From the NCBI GenBank assembly GCA_038230595.1, contig JBBRMY010000171.1, forward strand, positions 1 through 5,118: a stretch of 5,118 bases of DNA, given 5' to 3'. This DNA comes from JBBRMY01 sp038230595. GTDB taxonomy: Bacteria; Bacteroidota; Ignavibacteria; Tepidaquicellales; Tepidaquicellaceae. Below the pieces are notes generated by a model. That model saw only the letters and a program-made list of their open reading frames with translations. It did not search any database and was not told the origin of the DNA. Each line of letters begins with the position of its first letter. The first letter of the stretch is position 1. The position numbers and the translations under genes were made by a program. Below are positions 4,820-5,118 of this stretch, piece after piece.

Positions 4820-4955
4820 GGTGTAGATTGAATAATTACAAAAAATAATAAATTTCTTTTTTTGGTTATAGGGTGAAATTTTGGACAAAGTTTCTATATG
4901 GTACCCAATCAGGGATTGGAATCTCATGCTGGCATGATGTTTCCAATTCTAAAAT
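4820..4955. other. Leader region of the AHSA1-type gene
   Basis: This 136-base gap separates the unidentified upstream gene's stop codon from the preferred AHSA1 start. It carries the hairpins at 4905-4947 and then, towards the gene, an AT-rich stretch with T and A runs. I see no exact TAnnTTTG element on the minus strand and no U-tract after the hairpins. Confidence 0.5.
4905..4947 (-). promoter_or_regulatory. Competing hairpins in the leader of the AHSA1-type gene
   Basis: CCAATC (4905-4910) and GATTGG (4914-4919) form a 6-bp stem with loop AGG. The overlapping segment ATTGGAA (4915-4921) also pairs with TTCCAAT (4941-4947), enclosing TCATGC (4924-4929) and GCATGA (4932-4937). The two outer pairings exclude each other. 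The larger hairpin begins 8 bases after the minus-strand stop codon of the upstream gene. Structure is seen directly; a regulatory or 3'-end role is inference. Confidence 0.4.
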
Positions 4956-5118
4956 TTAATTAGATTTTACAGTTGTTAGAAGTTCGGAATCGAAAATTGC
5001 TCCGGGTGAGATTACTGTTTCTTCATAAGGGATATTGCTCCCATATCTTCCGCTTAAAGACTTTTTTACGGGTTCACTTGTCAGATCAAATTCTTTTAAC
5101 TTTTGAAGTTTTCCGATC
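4956..5118 (-). CDS. Unidentified protein, C-terminal end (5'-truncated by window edge)
   Basis: On the minus strand the frame whose codons start at 5117 is open to TAA at 4956-4958 and gives 53 residues. They include KLQKLKEFDLTSEPVKK, then SLSGRYGSNIPYEETVISPG and a final AIFDSELLTTVKSN. The other two frames were not judged coding; one meets a stop within 11 codons. The composition is ordinary for a soluble protein tail, with no membrane segment. I do not recognise the family. It lies 136 bases before the AHSA1 gene on the same strand and may be the upstream member of the same transcript. Confidence 0.6.
   Translation of the reverse strand, partial: IGKLQKLKEFDLTSEPVKKSLSGRYGSNIPYEETVISPGAIFDSELLTTVKSN

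Noticed and set aside
4820..4927. N-terminal extension of the AHSA1-type protein from ATG 4927
   Set aside because: The 36 added residues are not family-like and are encoded over the hairpin region; the ATG at 4819 directly precedes the conserved first strand.

Overview
The window looks like an AT-rich chromosomal segment from the Bacteroidota/Ignavibacteria side of the FCB group. The grounds are a DUF4199-type membrane protein (a family I know mainly from Bacteroidota), a DUF1801 protein, a TAnnTTTG-like promoter element, and AT-rich leaders without clear Shine-Dalgarno sequences. The phylum is an inference and the genus cannot be told.

Left part (1-1381, plus strand). The window opens in the last 57 codons of a LuxR/GerE-type response regulator, closed by a good intrinsic terminator. 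A promoter-like element then leads into a DUF4199 membrane protein gene broken by a single-base frameshift near 434. A complete DUF1801 (YdhG-like) gene follows at 950-1381.

Right part (1637-5118, minus strand). In transcription order this holds the 3' end of an unidentified gene (4956-5118), an AHSA1-type SRPBCC protein (4400-4819), a class I CPD photolyase with FAD-pocket and Trp-triad residues intact (3011-4336, TTG start), a second SRPBCC protein of the COG4276 type (2247-2711), and a C-terminally shortened P-loop ATPase/kinase of the AAA_28 type (1637-2026, TTG start). Photolyase next to SRPBCC proteins suggests a light or DNA-damage-response neighbourhood, but the link is positional only.

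The most unusual content is between the genes. The gaps at 1382-1636, 2027-2246 and 2712-3010 are filled with a family of about six palindromic repeats. They have GGCYGTTGGTG / CACCAACRGC arms, an internal CCGATAAATCGG hairpin, a CCCCGA...TCGGGG hairpin and a 52-bp direct repeat. Arms differ between copies but stay paired within a copy. The larger copies lie directly after the stop codons of the minus-strand SRPBCC and photolyase genes. Just before the COG4276-type gene lies a 12-unit heptamer tandem array, and before the AHSA1 gene lies a set of competing hairpins. No complete mobile element, CRISPR array, tRNA or rRNA was seen.
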